A stretch of 10,734 nucleotides of DNA from Chromera velia (lineage: Eukaryota > Sar > Chromeraceae), in the NCBI GenBank assembly GCA_018398765.1, contig JAHBMJ010003453.1:1-10734 (forward strand), read 5' to 3'. This document shows, piece by piece, positions 1-7,427 of the stretch. The notes under the pieces are model-generated. The model did not search any database and was not told the DNA's origin. It worked only from the letters and a program-made list of their open reading frames with translations. The translations under genes were made by a program, and so were the position numbers. Numbering within the stretch: position 1 is the first letter of the stretch; every line of letters begins with the position of its first letter.

Positions 1-11
1 AGCAGGATACA

Positions 12-61
12 GTAAGTTATGTTAGGCTACGTTAACTTATGCTAAGTAACGCTCAGTTACA
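12..61 (+). repeat. Five degenerate 10-bp subrepeats at unit start
   Basis: The bases fall into five 10-mers: GTAAGTTATG, TTAGGCTACG, TTAACTTATG, CTAAGTAACG and CTCAGTTACA. They share a TTAAGTTATG-like theme. The same block recurs at 1846-1895, 3660-3709, 5484-5533 and 7300-7349, with its internal period intact. The period is close to one DNA helical turn. A protein-binding or nucleosome-phasing role is possible but not shown. Confidence 0.7.
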
Positions 62-81
62 CGATGCTTTGGTGAGTTGTG

Positions 82-110
82 CCGCTCTTTTCTTTCTCCT
101 GCAGGTGAGT
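82..110 (+). other. Splice-like junction CTGCAG/GTGAGT conserved in every unit
   Basis: A pyrimidine-rich run ends in CCTGCAG at 104 and is followed at once by GTGAGT (105-110). The left half resembles a 3' splice site and the right half a consensus 5' splice site. The same arrangement sits at 1938, 3752, 5576 and 7393 (last base of CAG), including the truncated copy. Back-to-back acceptor and donor could be recursive-splicing-like or a chance match. No transcript evidence is available. Confidence 0.35.
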
Positions 111-193
111 TTAGTTGACATAGAGGACGGGATTGAGCCGCGGACCCATGTAGGAGGCTGTGGCTTAGTCGACGAGTAAGGGCGAGAATCTGA

Positions 194-448
194 GCTAGAG
201 GCACCGAGAGGATTCAAAATCAACAAATTGACTGGATCAATCGAGTGGGTGGAGTCTCAGATGCTTTTGCTCAGCTTGCAAGCACTTTCCGGCATGTTAG
301 AGTCAATCTGGTACGTTGGATCGCTTTTCTTGTTCTCTTTTGTTTGGTCTACTCGATGCCTGCAGGGTGTTGTTTTGGCTTCTCTCTCAATCGTGTCCCT
401 ACACGTGTTTTCTGCCTGTGGAACAGCAAATGCACACAAAACAAATAA
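194..448 (+). other. Exon-like open block, copy 1
   Basis: This frame is open from just after TGA 191-193 to TAA 446-448. It reads like protein (a stretch IDWINRVGGVSDAFAQL, then a hydrophobic segment LVRWIAFLVLFCLVYS). There is no ATG at its start, so if real it would be an internal or terminal exon. The equivalent frame is open in copy 4 (5666-5920) but broken by TGA in copies 2 (2055) and 3 (3869). Most differences among copies change amino acids, which argues against current selection on protein. A remnant of an ancestral exon is possible; I do not recognise the family. Confidence 0.22.
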
Positions 449-573
449 TTACCATGAAGGTGGTGTCATGAAAACATTGAGAGAACAGAAAAGCCCCGAA
501 GCATCTGTCTGAGGCAGGAAAGAGAAATGGTCAAAGAGGGGATGTTCGGGAAGGCATCACTGGGGGAGGGTGT

Positions 574-753
574 AAGGAGAAAGAGAGGACCAACAAACGA
601 GTAAGGGAAAGAAGAGACCCCGTAAGAAAGAGAGAGAGGGGGAGAGAGGGAGAAAGGGACTCTCAGAGGGAGAGAGAGAAAGAAAGGAAGAGAGAGAAAG
701 GGAGAGAGGGAGGGGGGAGAAAAAGAGTGTAAGAGAGTCAAAGAGAGAAAGCA
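574..753 (+). repeat. Purine-rich tract, copy 1
   Basis: This is almost uninterrupted A/G, mainly GAGA, GGGAGA and AAAGGGA, with short interruptions such as CTCTCA near 661. Equivalents lie at about 2410-2587, 4222-4400 and 6045-6228. G-runs of 6 to 11 occur near the right end and vary between copies. The tract is the approximate reverse complement of the pyrimidine tract that follows about 160 bases later, so a transcript of the unit could fold on itself. Confidence 0.85.
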
Positions 754-910
754 GATCTTTTATATGAAGGAAGGAAAGAAGCGCTTGAGCTCACACCCTC
801 GACTGACCTGTTTCCTTGTGTTGATAACAGAAGATGGAGGATGTCTGTCTGTGTGTCTGCATGTGTCTTTGTCTAAAAAGATCATTCCGTGTGTCTGCCT
901 CAATGACTGT

Positions 911-988
911 CTCTGTTTATTTTTCTCTTCTTCATTTCCTTCCTTCCTCCCTTCCTTCCTTCCTTTCTTGTTCTTTTCTTTCTTTCTT

Positions 989-1031
<43 letters not shown>

Positions 1032-1110
1032 ATGTATATGTATGTGTGTGTGTGTGTATGTGTACGTATGTGTGTGCGTGTGTGTTTGTGTTGTATGTAT
1101 GTGCATGTGT
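911..1110 (+). repeat. Compound microsatellite (TTCC)/(TTTC)/(CT)/(GT), copy 1
   Basis: Pyrimidine repeats TTCC and TTTC pass into (CT)n at about 993-1025 and then an alternating GT/GTAT tract to about 1110. The open frames seen here (runs of Ser/Leu, Val/Cys or Arg/Glu) are the mechanical translation of the dinucleotides and are not genes. Confidence 0.93.
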
Positions 1111-1217
1111 TTGTGTTGTGTGAATGAGTCTGTGATTGTGACGGAGGCGGTTGGCATTTGTGTATCCATGTGTGTGTGTATGCGTCTGTTGGCTTTGCTA
1201 GGTATAGCCCTCTGCTA

Positions 1218-1317
1218 CAGTTTTGTATGCTGGCTGTTTGTGGCCCTCTCTCGAAAGCAGAGAATCCTCAACGTTTGCCGGGAGAGAAATTGCGACAAAA
1301 ACAAGGCAGTCTGAGGA
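1218..1317. other. Highly conserved 100-bp block, copy 1
   Basis: Across the four copies (1218-1317, 3032-3131, 4856-4955, 6678-6777) I find one base change in this block, in copy 3. The sequence on either side varies more. It includes CGTTTGCCGGGAGAGAAATT and no simple repeats. Frames are open on both strands, so coding potential is not informative. It could be an element under constraint, or it could reflect local conversion. Confidence 0.5.
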
Positions 1318-1490
1318 TAGTAGGGGTTTGGACACAGATCGCACAACCACAAAAAACGTGCGGACAACAAACTTTAAGGTCGGTTGAGGGTCTTGATGTA
1401 TGCGTGTAAGTTTGAGAGACAGACAGTGAAGAAGACTCGAGAGACAAAAGCGGTGAACAGGAACTGCGGCCTTGCCATGCACTGATTGTG

Positions 1491-1497
1491 TGCATGC
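1491..1497. promoter_or_regulatory. TGCATGC motif, present in all four units
   Basis: The palindrome-cored heptamer TGCATGC occurs at 1491, 3305, 5129 and 6945, each time about 50 bases before the 3' splice-site-like signal, and in every copy inside GTGCATGCCTGCAC. Motifs of this kind are bound by ApiAP2 factors in apicomplexans. That role applies only if the organism is one, and the repeat-wide conservation may simply be inherited. Confidence 0.3.
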
Positions 1498-1544
1498 CTG
1501 CACTCGCTCTTTGTTTTCCCTTTCCCTTCTCTTGAATTCTACAG

Positions 1545-1716
1545 AGCGAGCGTGCACCGCCTGGCTGACCTTCCATATAAGTTGCCAATGAATCCCAGGG
1601 AAGTTGCAAAGATTTCAAGAGAAATAGAAAGAGATTCAGGGCTGGATGTTTCACGTGATAGTAAATCCCGGTTACAACTTCCCTTTCTGGTGGTCAAAAG
1701 TTCCTGTTTCGTTTAG
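1545..1716 (+). other. Second exon-like block after a strong 3' splice-site signal, copy 1
   Basis: A long pyrimidine tract (1503-1540) ends in TCTACAG at 1544. The frame entered one base later is open to TAG at 1714-1716 and reads as a hydrophilic protein stretch (LPYKLPMNPREVAKI, then REIERDSGL). The splice signal is conserved in all four copies. Copies 2, 3 and 4 read TGG where copy 1 has TAG and continue seven residues longer. Substitutions between copies mostly change amino acids. This is best seen as a decayed or never-coding exon, or an exon of a noncoding transcript. Confidence 0.27.
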
Positions 1717-2754
1717 CCATTTGAGGATCGTGGGTGATCAAAGCTCACACCTGCTTTTGGTCTGATCGAGGCTGGATGAGATTGTCGTGATGGGCTCATA
1801 GAAAGTCCTTGGATTCATCCTCTAAGCTCGGTAGAGCAGGATACGGTAAGTTATGTTAGGCTATATTAAGTTATGCTAAGTAACGCTCAGTTACGCGATG
1901 CTTTGGTGAGTTGTGCCGCTCTTTTCTTTCTCCTGCAGGTGAGTTTAGTTAACATAGAGGACGGGATTGAGACGCGGACCCATGCAGGAGGCTGTGGCCC
2001 GGTCGACGAGTAAGGGCGAGAATCTGAGCTAGAGGCACCGAGAGGATTCAAAATTGACAAATTGACTGGATCAATCGAGTAGGTGGAGTCTTAGATGCTT
2101 TTGCTCGGCTTACAAGCACTTTCCGGTATATTAGAGTCAATCTGGTACATTGGATTGCTTCTCTTATTCTCTTCTGTTTGGTTAACTCGATGCCTGCAGG
2201 GTGTTATTTTGGCTTCTCTCTCGATCGTGTCCCTGCAGGTGTTTTCTACCTGCGGAACAGCAAATGCACACAAAACAAATAATTACCATGAAGGTGGTGT
2301 CATGAAAACATTGAGAGAACAGAAAAGCCCCGAAGCACCTGTCTGAGGCAGGAAGGAGAAATGGTCAAAGAGGGGATGTTTGGGAAGGCATCACTGGGGG
2401 AGGGTGTAAGGAGAAAGAGAGGACCAACAAACGAGTAAGGGAAAGAAGAGACCCCATAAGAAAGAGGGAGAGGGGGAGAGAGGGAGAAAGGGACTCTCAG
2501 AGGGAGAGAGACAAAGAAAGGAAGGGAGAGAGAAAGGGAGAGAGGGGGGGGGGAGAAAAAGAGTGCAAGAGAGTCAAAGAGAGAAAGCAGATCTTTTATA
2601 TGAAGGAAGGAAAGAAGCGCCTAAGCTTACACCCTCGACTGACCTGTTCCCTTATATTGATAACAGAAGACGGAGGATGTCTGTCTGTGTGTCTGCATAT
2701 GTCTCTGTCTAAAAAGATCATTCCATGTGTCTGCCTCAATGACTGTCTCTGTCT

Positions 2755-2820
2755 GTTTTTCTCTTCTTCATTTCCTTCCTTCTTCCCTTCCTTCCTTCCT
2801 TCCTTGTTCCTTTCTTTCTT

Positions 2821-2861
<41 letters not shown>

Positions 2862-2930
2862 ATGTGTGTGTGTGTGTGTACGTATGTGTGTGCGTGTGTG
2901 TTTGTATTGTATATATGTGCGTGTGTTTGT
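2755..2930 (+). repeat. Compound microsatellite, copy 2
   Basis: Same order as in copy 1. (CT)n ends at about 2853 and GT repeats follow with TGTACGTATG and TGTATTGTATATATG interruptions. Those interruptions are shared with copy 3, which dates them before the copy 2/copy 3 duplication. Confidence 0.93.
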
Positions 2931-3358
2931 GTTGTGTGAATGAGTCTGTGATTGTGACGGGGGCGGTTGGCGTTTGTGTATCCATATGTGTATGTGCATC
3001 TGTCGGCTTTGCTAGGTATGGCGCTCTGCTGCAGTTTTGTATGCTGGCTGTTTGTGGCCCTCTCTCGAAAGCAGAGAATCCTCAACGTTTGCCGGGAGAG
3101 AAATTGCGACAAAAACAAGGCAGTCTGAGGACAGTAGGGGTTTGGACACAGATTGCACAACCACAAAAAACGTGCGGACAACAAACTTTAAGGTTGGTTG
3201 AGGGTCTTGATATATGTGTGTAAGTTTGAGAGAGAGACAGTGAAGAAGACTCGAGAGAAAAAAGCGGTGAACGGGGAGTGTGGCCTTGCCATACACCGAT
3301 TGTGTGCATGCCTGCACTCGCTCTTTGTTTTCCCTTTCCCTTCTCTTGAATTCTACAG

Positions 3359-3551
3359 AGCGAGCGTACACCGCCTGGCCAACCTTCCATATAAGTTACC
3401 AATGAATCCCAGGGAAGTTGCGAAGATCTTAAGAGAAATAGAAAGAGATTCAGGGCTAGGTGTTTTACGTGATGGTAAATCCCGGTTACAACTTCCCTTT
3501 CTGGCGGTCAAAAGTTCCTGTTTCGTTTGGCCATTTGAGGAGCGTGGGTGA
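3359..3551 (+). other. Second exon-like block, copy 2
   Basis: It lies directly after TTCTACAG (ends 3358). The frame runs to TGA at 3549-3551 and ends with WPFEERG. It differs from copy 3 in this block at only a few bases, including VLRD versus VSRD. Confidence 0.27.
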
Positions 3552-4567
3552 TCAAAGCTCACACCTGCTTTTGGTCTGATCGAGGCTGGATGAGATTGTC
3601 GTGATGGGCTCATAGAAAGTCCTTGGATTCATCCTCTAAGCTCGGTAGAGTAGGATACGGTAAGTTATGTTAGGCTATATTAACTTATGCTAAGTAACGC
3701 TCAGTTACGCAATGCTTTGGTGAGTTGTGCCGCTCTTTTCTTTCTCCTGCAGGTGAGTTTAGTTAACATAGAGGACGGGATTGAGACGCGGACCCATGCA
3801 GGAGGCTGTGGCCCGGTCGACAAGTAAGGGCGAGAATCTGAGCTAGAGGCACCGAGAGGATTCAAAATTGACAAATTGACTGGATCAATCGAGTAGGTGG
3901 AGTCTTAGATGCTTTTGCTCGGCTTACAAGCACTTTCCGGTATGTTAGAGTCAATCTGGTACATTGGATTGCTTCTTTTGTTCTCTTCTGTTTGGTTAAC
4001 TCGATGCCTGCAGGGTGTTATTTTGGCTTCTCTCTCGATCGTGTCCCTGCAGGTGTTTTCTACCTGTGGAACAGCAAATGCACACAAAACAAATAATTAC
4101 CATGAGGGTGGTGTCATGAAAACATTGAGAGAACAGAAAAGCCCCGAAGCACCTGTCTGAGGCAGGAAGGAGAAACGGTCAAAGAGGGGATGTTTGGGAA
4201 GGCATCACTGGGGGAGGGTGTAAGGAGAAAGAGAGGACCAACAAATGAGTAAGGGAAAGAAGAGACCCCATAAGAAAGAGGGAGAGGGGGAGAGAGGGAG
4301 AAAGGGACTCTCAGAGGGAGAGAGACAAAGAAAGAAAGGGAGAGAGAAAGGGAGAGAGGGGGGGGGGAGAAAAAGAGTGCAAAAGAGTCAAAAAGAGAAA
4401 GCAGATCTTTTGTATGAAGGAAGGAAAGAAGCGCCTAAGCTCACACCCTCGACTGACCTGTTCCCTTATATTGCTAACAGAAGACGGAGGATGTCTGTCT
4501 GTGTGTCTGCATGTGTCTCTGTCTAAAAAGATCATTCCGTGTGTCTGCCTCAATGACTGTCTCTGTC

Positions 4568-4646
4568 TGTTTTTCTCTTCTTCATTTCCTTCCTTCCTCC
4601 CTTCCTTCCTTCCTTCCTTGTTCCTTTCTTTCTTTCTTTCTTTCTT

Positions 4647-4706
<60 letters not shown>

Positions 4707-4745
4707 TATGTGTGTGCGTGTGTGTTTGTATTGTATATATGTGCG
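4568..4745 (+). repeat. Compound microsatellite, copy 3
   Basis: The (CT)n part is the shortest of the four copies, while the uninterrupted GT run (about 4668-4703) is the longest. Reciprocal length changes of this sort are typical of replication slippage and explain part of the unit-length differences. Confidence 0.93.
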
Positions 4746-5182
4746 TGTGTTTGTGTTGTGTGAATGAGTCTGTGATTGTGACGGGGGCGGTTGGCGTTTG
4801 TGTATCCATATGTGTATGTGCATCTGTCGGCTTTGCTAGGTATGACCCTCTGCTACAGTTTTGTATGCTGGCTGTTTGTGGCCCTCTCTCAAAAGCAGAG
4901 AATCCTCAACGTTTGCCGGGAGAGAAATTGCGACAAAAACAAGGCAGTCTGAGGACAGTAGGGGTTTGGACACAGATTGCACAACCACAAAAAACGTGCG
5001 GACAACAAACTTTAAGGTTGGTTGAGGGTCTTGATATATATGTGTAAGTTTGAGAGAGAGACAGTGAAGAAGACTCGAGAGAAAAAAGCGGTGAACGGGG
5101 AGTGCGGCCTTGCCATGCACTGATTGTGTGCATGCCTGCACTCGCTCTTTGTTTTCCCTTTCCCTTCTCTTGAATTCTACAG

Positions 5183-5375
5183 AGCGAGCGTGCACCGCCT
5201 AGCCAACCTTCCATATAAGTTGCCAATGAATCCCAGGGAAGTTGCGAAGATCTTAAGAGAAATAGAAAGAGATTCAGGGCTGGGTGTTTCACGTGATGGT
5301 AAATCCCGGTTACAACTTCCCTTTCTAGCGGTCAAAAGTTCCTGTTTCGTTTGGCCATTTGAGGAGCGTGGGTGA
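5183..5375 (+). other. Second exon-like block, copy 3
   Basis: Same signal and frame as copy 2, with the acceptor ending at 5182 and the stop at 5373-5375. It has the same length as copies 2 and 4. Confidence 0.27.
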
Positions 5376-5665
5376 TCAAAGCTCATACCTGCTTTTGGTC
5401 TGATCGAGGCTGGATGAGGTTGTCGTGACGGGCTCATAGAAAGTCCTTAGATTCATCCTCTAAGCTCGGTAAAGCAGGATACAGTAAGTTATGTTAGGCT
5501 ACGTTAAGTTATGCTAAGTAACGCTCAATTACATGATGCTTTGGTGAGTTGTGCCGCTCCTTTCTTTCTCCTGCAGGTGAGTTTAGTTAACATAGAGGAC
5601 GGGATTGAGACGCGGACCCATGCAGGAGGCTGTGGCCCGGTCGACGAGTAAGGGCGAGAATCTGA

Positions 5666-5920
5666 GCTAGAGGCACCGAAAGGATTCAAAATCGACAAAT
5701 TGACTGGATCAATCGAGTGGGTGGAGTCTCAGATGCTTTTGCTCAGCTTGTAAGCACTTTCCAGCATGTTAGAGTCAATCTGGTACGTTGGATTGCTTTT
5801 CTTGTTCTCTTCTGTTTGGTCTACTCGATGCCTGCAGGGTGTTGTTTTGACTTCTCTCTCGATCGTGTCCCTACAGGTGTTTTCTACCTGTGGAACAGCA
5901 AATGCACACAAAACAAATAA
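5666..5920 (+). other. Exon-like open block, copy 4
   Basis: This corresponds to the copy 1 block at 194-448 and is open over the same length. It carries the same IDWINRVGGVSDAFAQL stretch and hydrophobic segment. Against copy 1 it differs by several amino-acid-changing substitutions (for example LAST to LVST and FRHV to FQHV). The matching frames in copies 2 and 3 carry a stop, so only the two subtype A copies keep it. Confidence 0.2.
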
Positions 5921-6391
5921 TTACCATAAGGGTGGTATCATGAAAACATTGAGAGAACAGAAAAGCCCCAAAGCACCTGTCTGAGGCAGAAAGGAGAAAC
6001 GGTCAAAGAGGGGATGTTCGGGAAGGCATCACTAGGGGAGGGTGTAAGGAGAAAGAGAGGACCAACAAACGAGTAAGGGAAAGAAGAGACCCCACAAGAA
6101 AGAGAGAGGGGGGGAGAGAGGGAGAAAGGGACTCTCAGAGGGAGAGAGAGAAAGAAAGGAAGAGAGAGAAAGGGAGAGAGGGGGGGGGGAGAAAAAGAGT
6201 GCAAGAGAGTCAAAGAGAGAAAGCAGATCTTTTATATGAAGGAAAGAAAGAAGCGCTTGAGCTCACACCCTCGACTGACCTGTTTCCTTGTGTTGATAAC
6301 AGAAGATGGAGGATGTCTGTCTGTGTGTCTGCATATGTCTCTGTCTAAAAAGATCATTCCGTGTGTCTGCCTCAATGACTGTCTCTGTCTG

Positions 6392-6450
6392 TTTTTCTCT
6401 TCTTCATTTCCTTTCTTCCTCCCTTCCTTCCTTCCTTGTTCCTTAAAGTT

Positions 6451-6525
<75 letters not shown>

Positions 6526-6583
6526 ATGTGTATGTGTGCGTGTGTGTTTGTGTTGTATGTATGTGCATGTGTTTGTGTTGTGT
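6392..6583 (+). repeat. Compound microsatellite, copy 4
   Basis: The TTCC run is broken by TTAAAG near 6443-6448, followed by an expanded (TTTC)n run to about 6483 and (CT)n to about 6517. The GT part is shorter and interrupted by GTATGTGTATG. The TTAAAG interruption is unique to this copy. Confidence 0.93.
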
Positions 6584-6998
6584 GTATGAGTCTGTGATTG
6601 TGACGGAGGCGGTTGGCGTTTGTGTATCCATGTGTGTGTGTGCGTCTGTCGGCTTTGCTAGGTGTGGCCCTCTGCTACAGTTTTGTATGCTGGCTGTTTG
6701 TGGCCCTCTCTCGAAAGCAGAGAATCCTCAACGTTTGCCGGGAGAGAAATTGCGACAAAAACAAGGCAGTCTGAGGACAGTGGGGGTTTGGACGCAGATT
6801 GCACAACCACAAGAAACGTGCGGACAACAAAGGTTGGTTGAGGGTCTTGATGCGTGCGTGTAAGTTTGAGAGACAGACAGTGAAGAAGACTCGAGAGAAA
6901 AAAGCGGTGAACGGGAAGTGCGGCCTTGCCATGCACTGATTGTGTGCATGCCTGCACTCTCTCTTTGTTTTCCCTTTCCCTTCTCTTGAATTCTACAG

Positions 6999-7191
6999 AG
7001 CGAGCATGCACCGCCTGGCCGACCTTCCATATAAGTTGCCAATAAATCCTAGGGAAGTTGCAAAGATCCCAAGAGAAATAGAAAGAGATTCAGGGCTGGA
7101 TATTTCACGTGACGGTAAATCCCGGTTACAACTTCCCTTTCTAGCGGTCAAAAATTCCTGTTTCATTTGGCCATTTGAGGATCGTGGGTGA
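6999..7191 (+). other. Second exon-like block, copy 4
   Basis: The acceptor ends at 6998 and the stop is at 7189-7191, ending WPFEDRG. Several residues differ from copy 1, including the Met of LPMNPR, which is Ile here. An internal ATG is therefore not conserved, which weakens any idea that translation starts inside the block. Confidence 0.27.
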
Positions 7192-7288
7192 TCAAAGCTC
7201 ACACCTGCTTTTGGTCTGATCGAGGCTGGATGAGATTGTCATGATGGGCTCATAGAAAGTCCTTGGATTCATCCTCTAAGCTCGGTAG

Positions 7289-7427
7289 AGCAGGATACGG
7301 TAAATTATGTTAGGCTATGTTAAGTTATGCTAAGTGACGCTCAGTTATGCGATGCTTTGGTGAGTTGTGCCGCTCCTTTCTGTCTCCTGCAGGTGAGTTT
7401 AGTTGACATAGAGAACGGGATTGAGAC
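7289..7427 (+). repeat. Truncated array unit, copy 5
   Basis: This partial copy carries the 10-bp subrepeats (7300-7349), the pyrimidine stretch and the CAG/GTGAGT junction (CAG ends at 7393). It then stops 34 bases beyond that junction, after GGGATTGAGAC. It shares GCTCCTTTCT with copy 4 and GTTGACATAG with copy 1. Everything after 7427 is unrelated AT-rich DNA, so this is the right edge of the array. No target-site duplication or other hallmark of insertion is visible at the edge. Confidence 0.93.

Larger units (their letters stand above)
1..1834 (+). repeat. Array unit, copy 1 (subtype A)
   Basis: Layout: 10-bp subrepeats 12-61; pyrimidine stretch and CAG/GTGAGT junction 82-110; exon-like block 194-448; purine-rich tract about 574-753; pyrimidine tract about 911-1025; GT tract about 1026-1110; highly conserved block 1218-1317; pyrimidine-rich 3' splice-site-like signal 1503-1544; second exon-like block 1545-1716; conserved tail 1717-1834. 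It shares with copy 4 the spellings CTTGAGCTC (785-793) and AGATGGAGG, GTCTACTCG near 347, GAGGCGG near 1145, and GAGGATCG near 1724. It differs from all other copies at GAGCCGCGG near 135 and in a TAG at 1714-1716. Confidence 0.95.
1835..3648 (+). repeat. Array unit, copy 2 (subtype B)
   Basis: Same order of elements as copy 1. Subtype B spellings shared with copy 3 include GTTAACTCG (versus GTCTACTCG), CCTAAGCT near 2620, CCTTATATTG, AGACGGAGG, TTTGTATTGTATATATG in the GT tract, GGGGGCGG, and AGAGAGAGACAG near 3230. In the frame of the first exon-like block a TGA occurs at 2055-2057, where subtype A reads CAA or CGA. The second exon-like block stays open for one extra stretch to 3551, because position 3549 has TGA only after the codons for WPFEERG. 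The purine tract carries an unbroken G-run around 2544-2553. Confidence 0.95.
3649..5472 (+). repeat. Array unit, copy 3 (subtype B)
   Basis: Closest to copy 2; the two differ at scattered single bases and in microsatellite lengths. The CT tract is shorter and the GT tract longer than in copy 2 (about 4650-4667 and 4668-4704). It begins AGTAGG instead of AGCAGG. It is the only copy with a change inside the otherwise invariant 100-bp block (TCTCAAAAGC instead of TCTCGAAAGC near 4890). The TGA that interrupts the first exon-like block in copy 2 is also present here at 3869-3871, so the interruption predates the copy 2/copy 3 duplication or was spread by conversion. Confidence 0.95.
5473..7288 (+). 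repeat. Array unit, copy 4 (subtype A)
   Basis: Matches copy 1 at most subtype-diagnostic sites after about 5715 and in the first 60 bases (ACAGTAAG, GGCTACG). Between about 5585 and 5640 it reads like copies 2 and 3 (GTTAACATAG, GCCCGGTCG), which may mark a conversion tract or simply copy 1-specific changes. Unique features are TAAAG interrupting the pyrimidine tract near 6444-6448, a long TTTC run after it, and a 6-base deletion at about 6829 (ACAACAAAGG instead of ACAACAAACTTTAAGG). That deletion keeps all overlapping reading frames in phase. Confidence 0.95.
1..7427 (+). repeat. Tandem array of ~1.8-kb units (4 full copies + 139-bp partial fifth)
   Basis: The same sequence restarts at 1, 1835, 3649, 5473 and 7289, always in the same orientation, with AGCAGGATAC or a one-base variant (AGTAGGATAC) at each start. 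Unit lengths are 1834, 1814, 1824 and 1816 bp; the differences come mostly from microsatellite length. Copies are very similar by eye over their whole length, including non-repetitive parts, so this is a true long-unit tandem duplication and not only shared low complexity. The start phase is set by the window edge and is arbitrary, because the array probably extends further left. It ends abruptly inside the fifth copy at 7427. Long-unit satellites occur in coccidian genomes and in many other eukaryotes; I cannot match this one to a named family without a search. Confidence 0.97.

Noticed and set aside
257-439. Minus-strand 60-codon frame present in all units
   Set aside because: Nearly every base difference between copies alters the peptide, and it overlaps the plus-strand exon-like block. 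It is an overlapping shadow frame.
764-1123. Plus-strand 'KKRLSSHPRLTC...' frames entering the microsatellite in each unit
   Set aside because: The only non-repetitive part is about 40 residues and the rest is Ser/Leu and Val/Cys repeat translation. No consistent start or splice context was found.
1198-1557. Minus-strand frame of about 119 codons kept open in all four units (also 3012-3371, 4836-5195, 6658-7011)
   Set aside because: Another minus-strand frame and a plus-strand frame are open over the same bases. Differences between copies often change amino acids. It antisenses a clear splice-like signal, and the 6-base deletion in copy 4 keeps every frame in phase, so its persistence is not evidence of coding.
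1-7427. CRISPR array or telomeric repeat
   Set aside because: Units are 1.8 kb with no short repeat-spacer structure, and no telomeric hexamer or heptamer runs occur. The TTAGG-like bits in the 10-bp subrepeats are not a telomere tract.
1-7427. LTR retrotransposons or a DNA-transposon array
   Set aside because: No reverse transcriptase, integrase or transposase coding, no primer-binding site or polypurine tract in the right context, and no terminal inverted repeats at unit boundaries.
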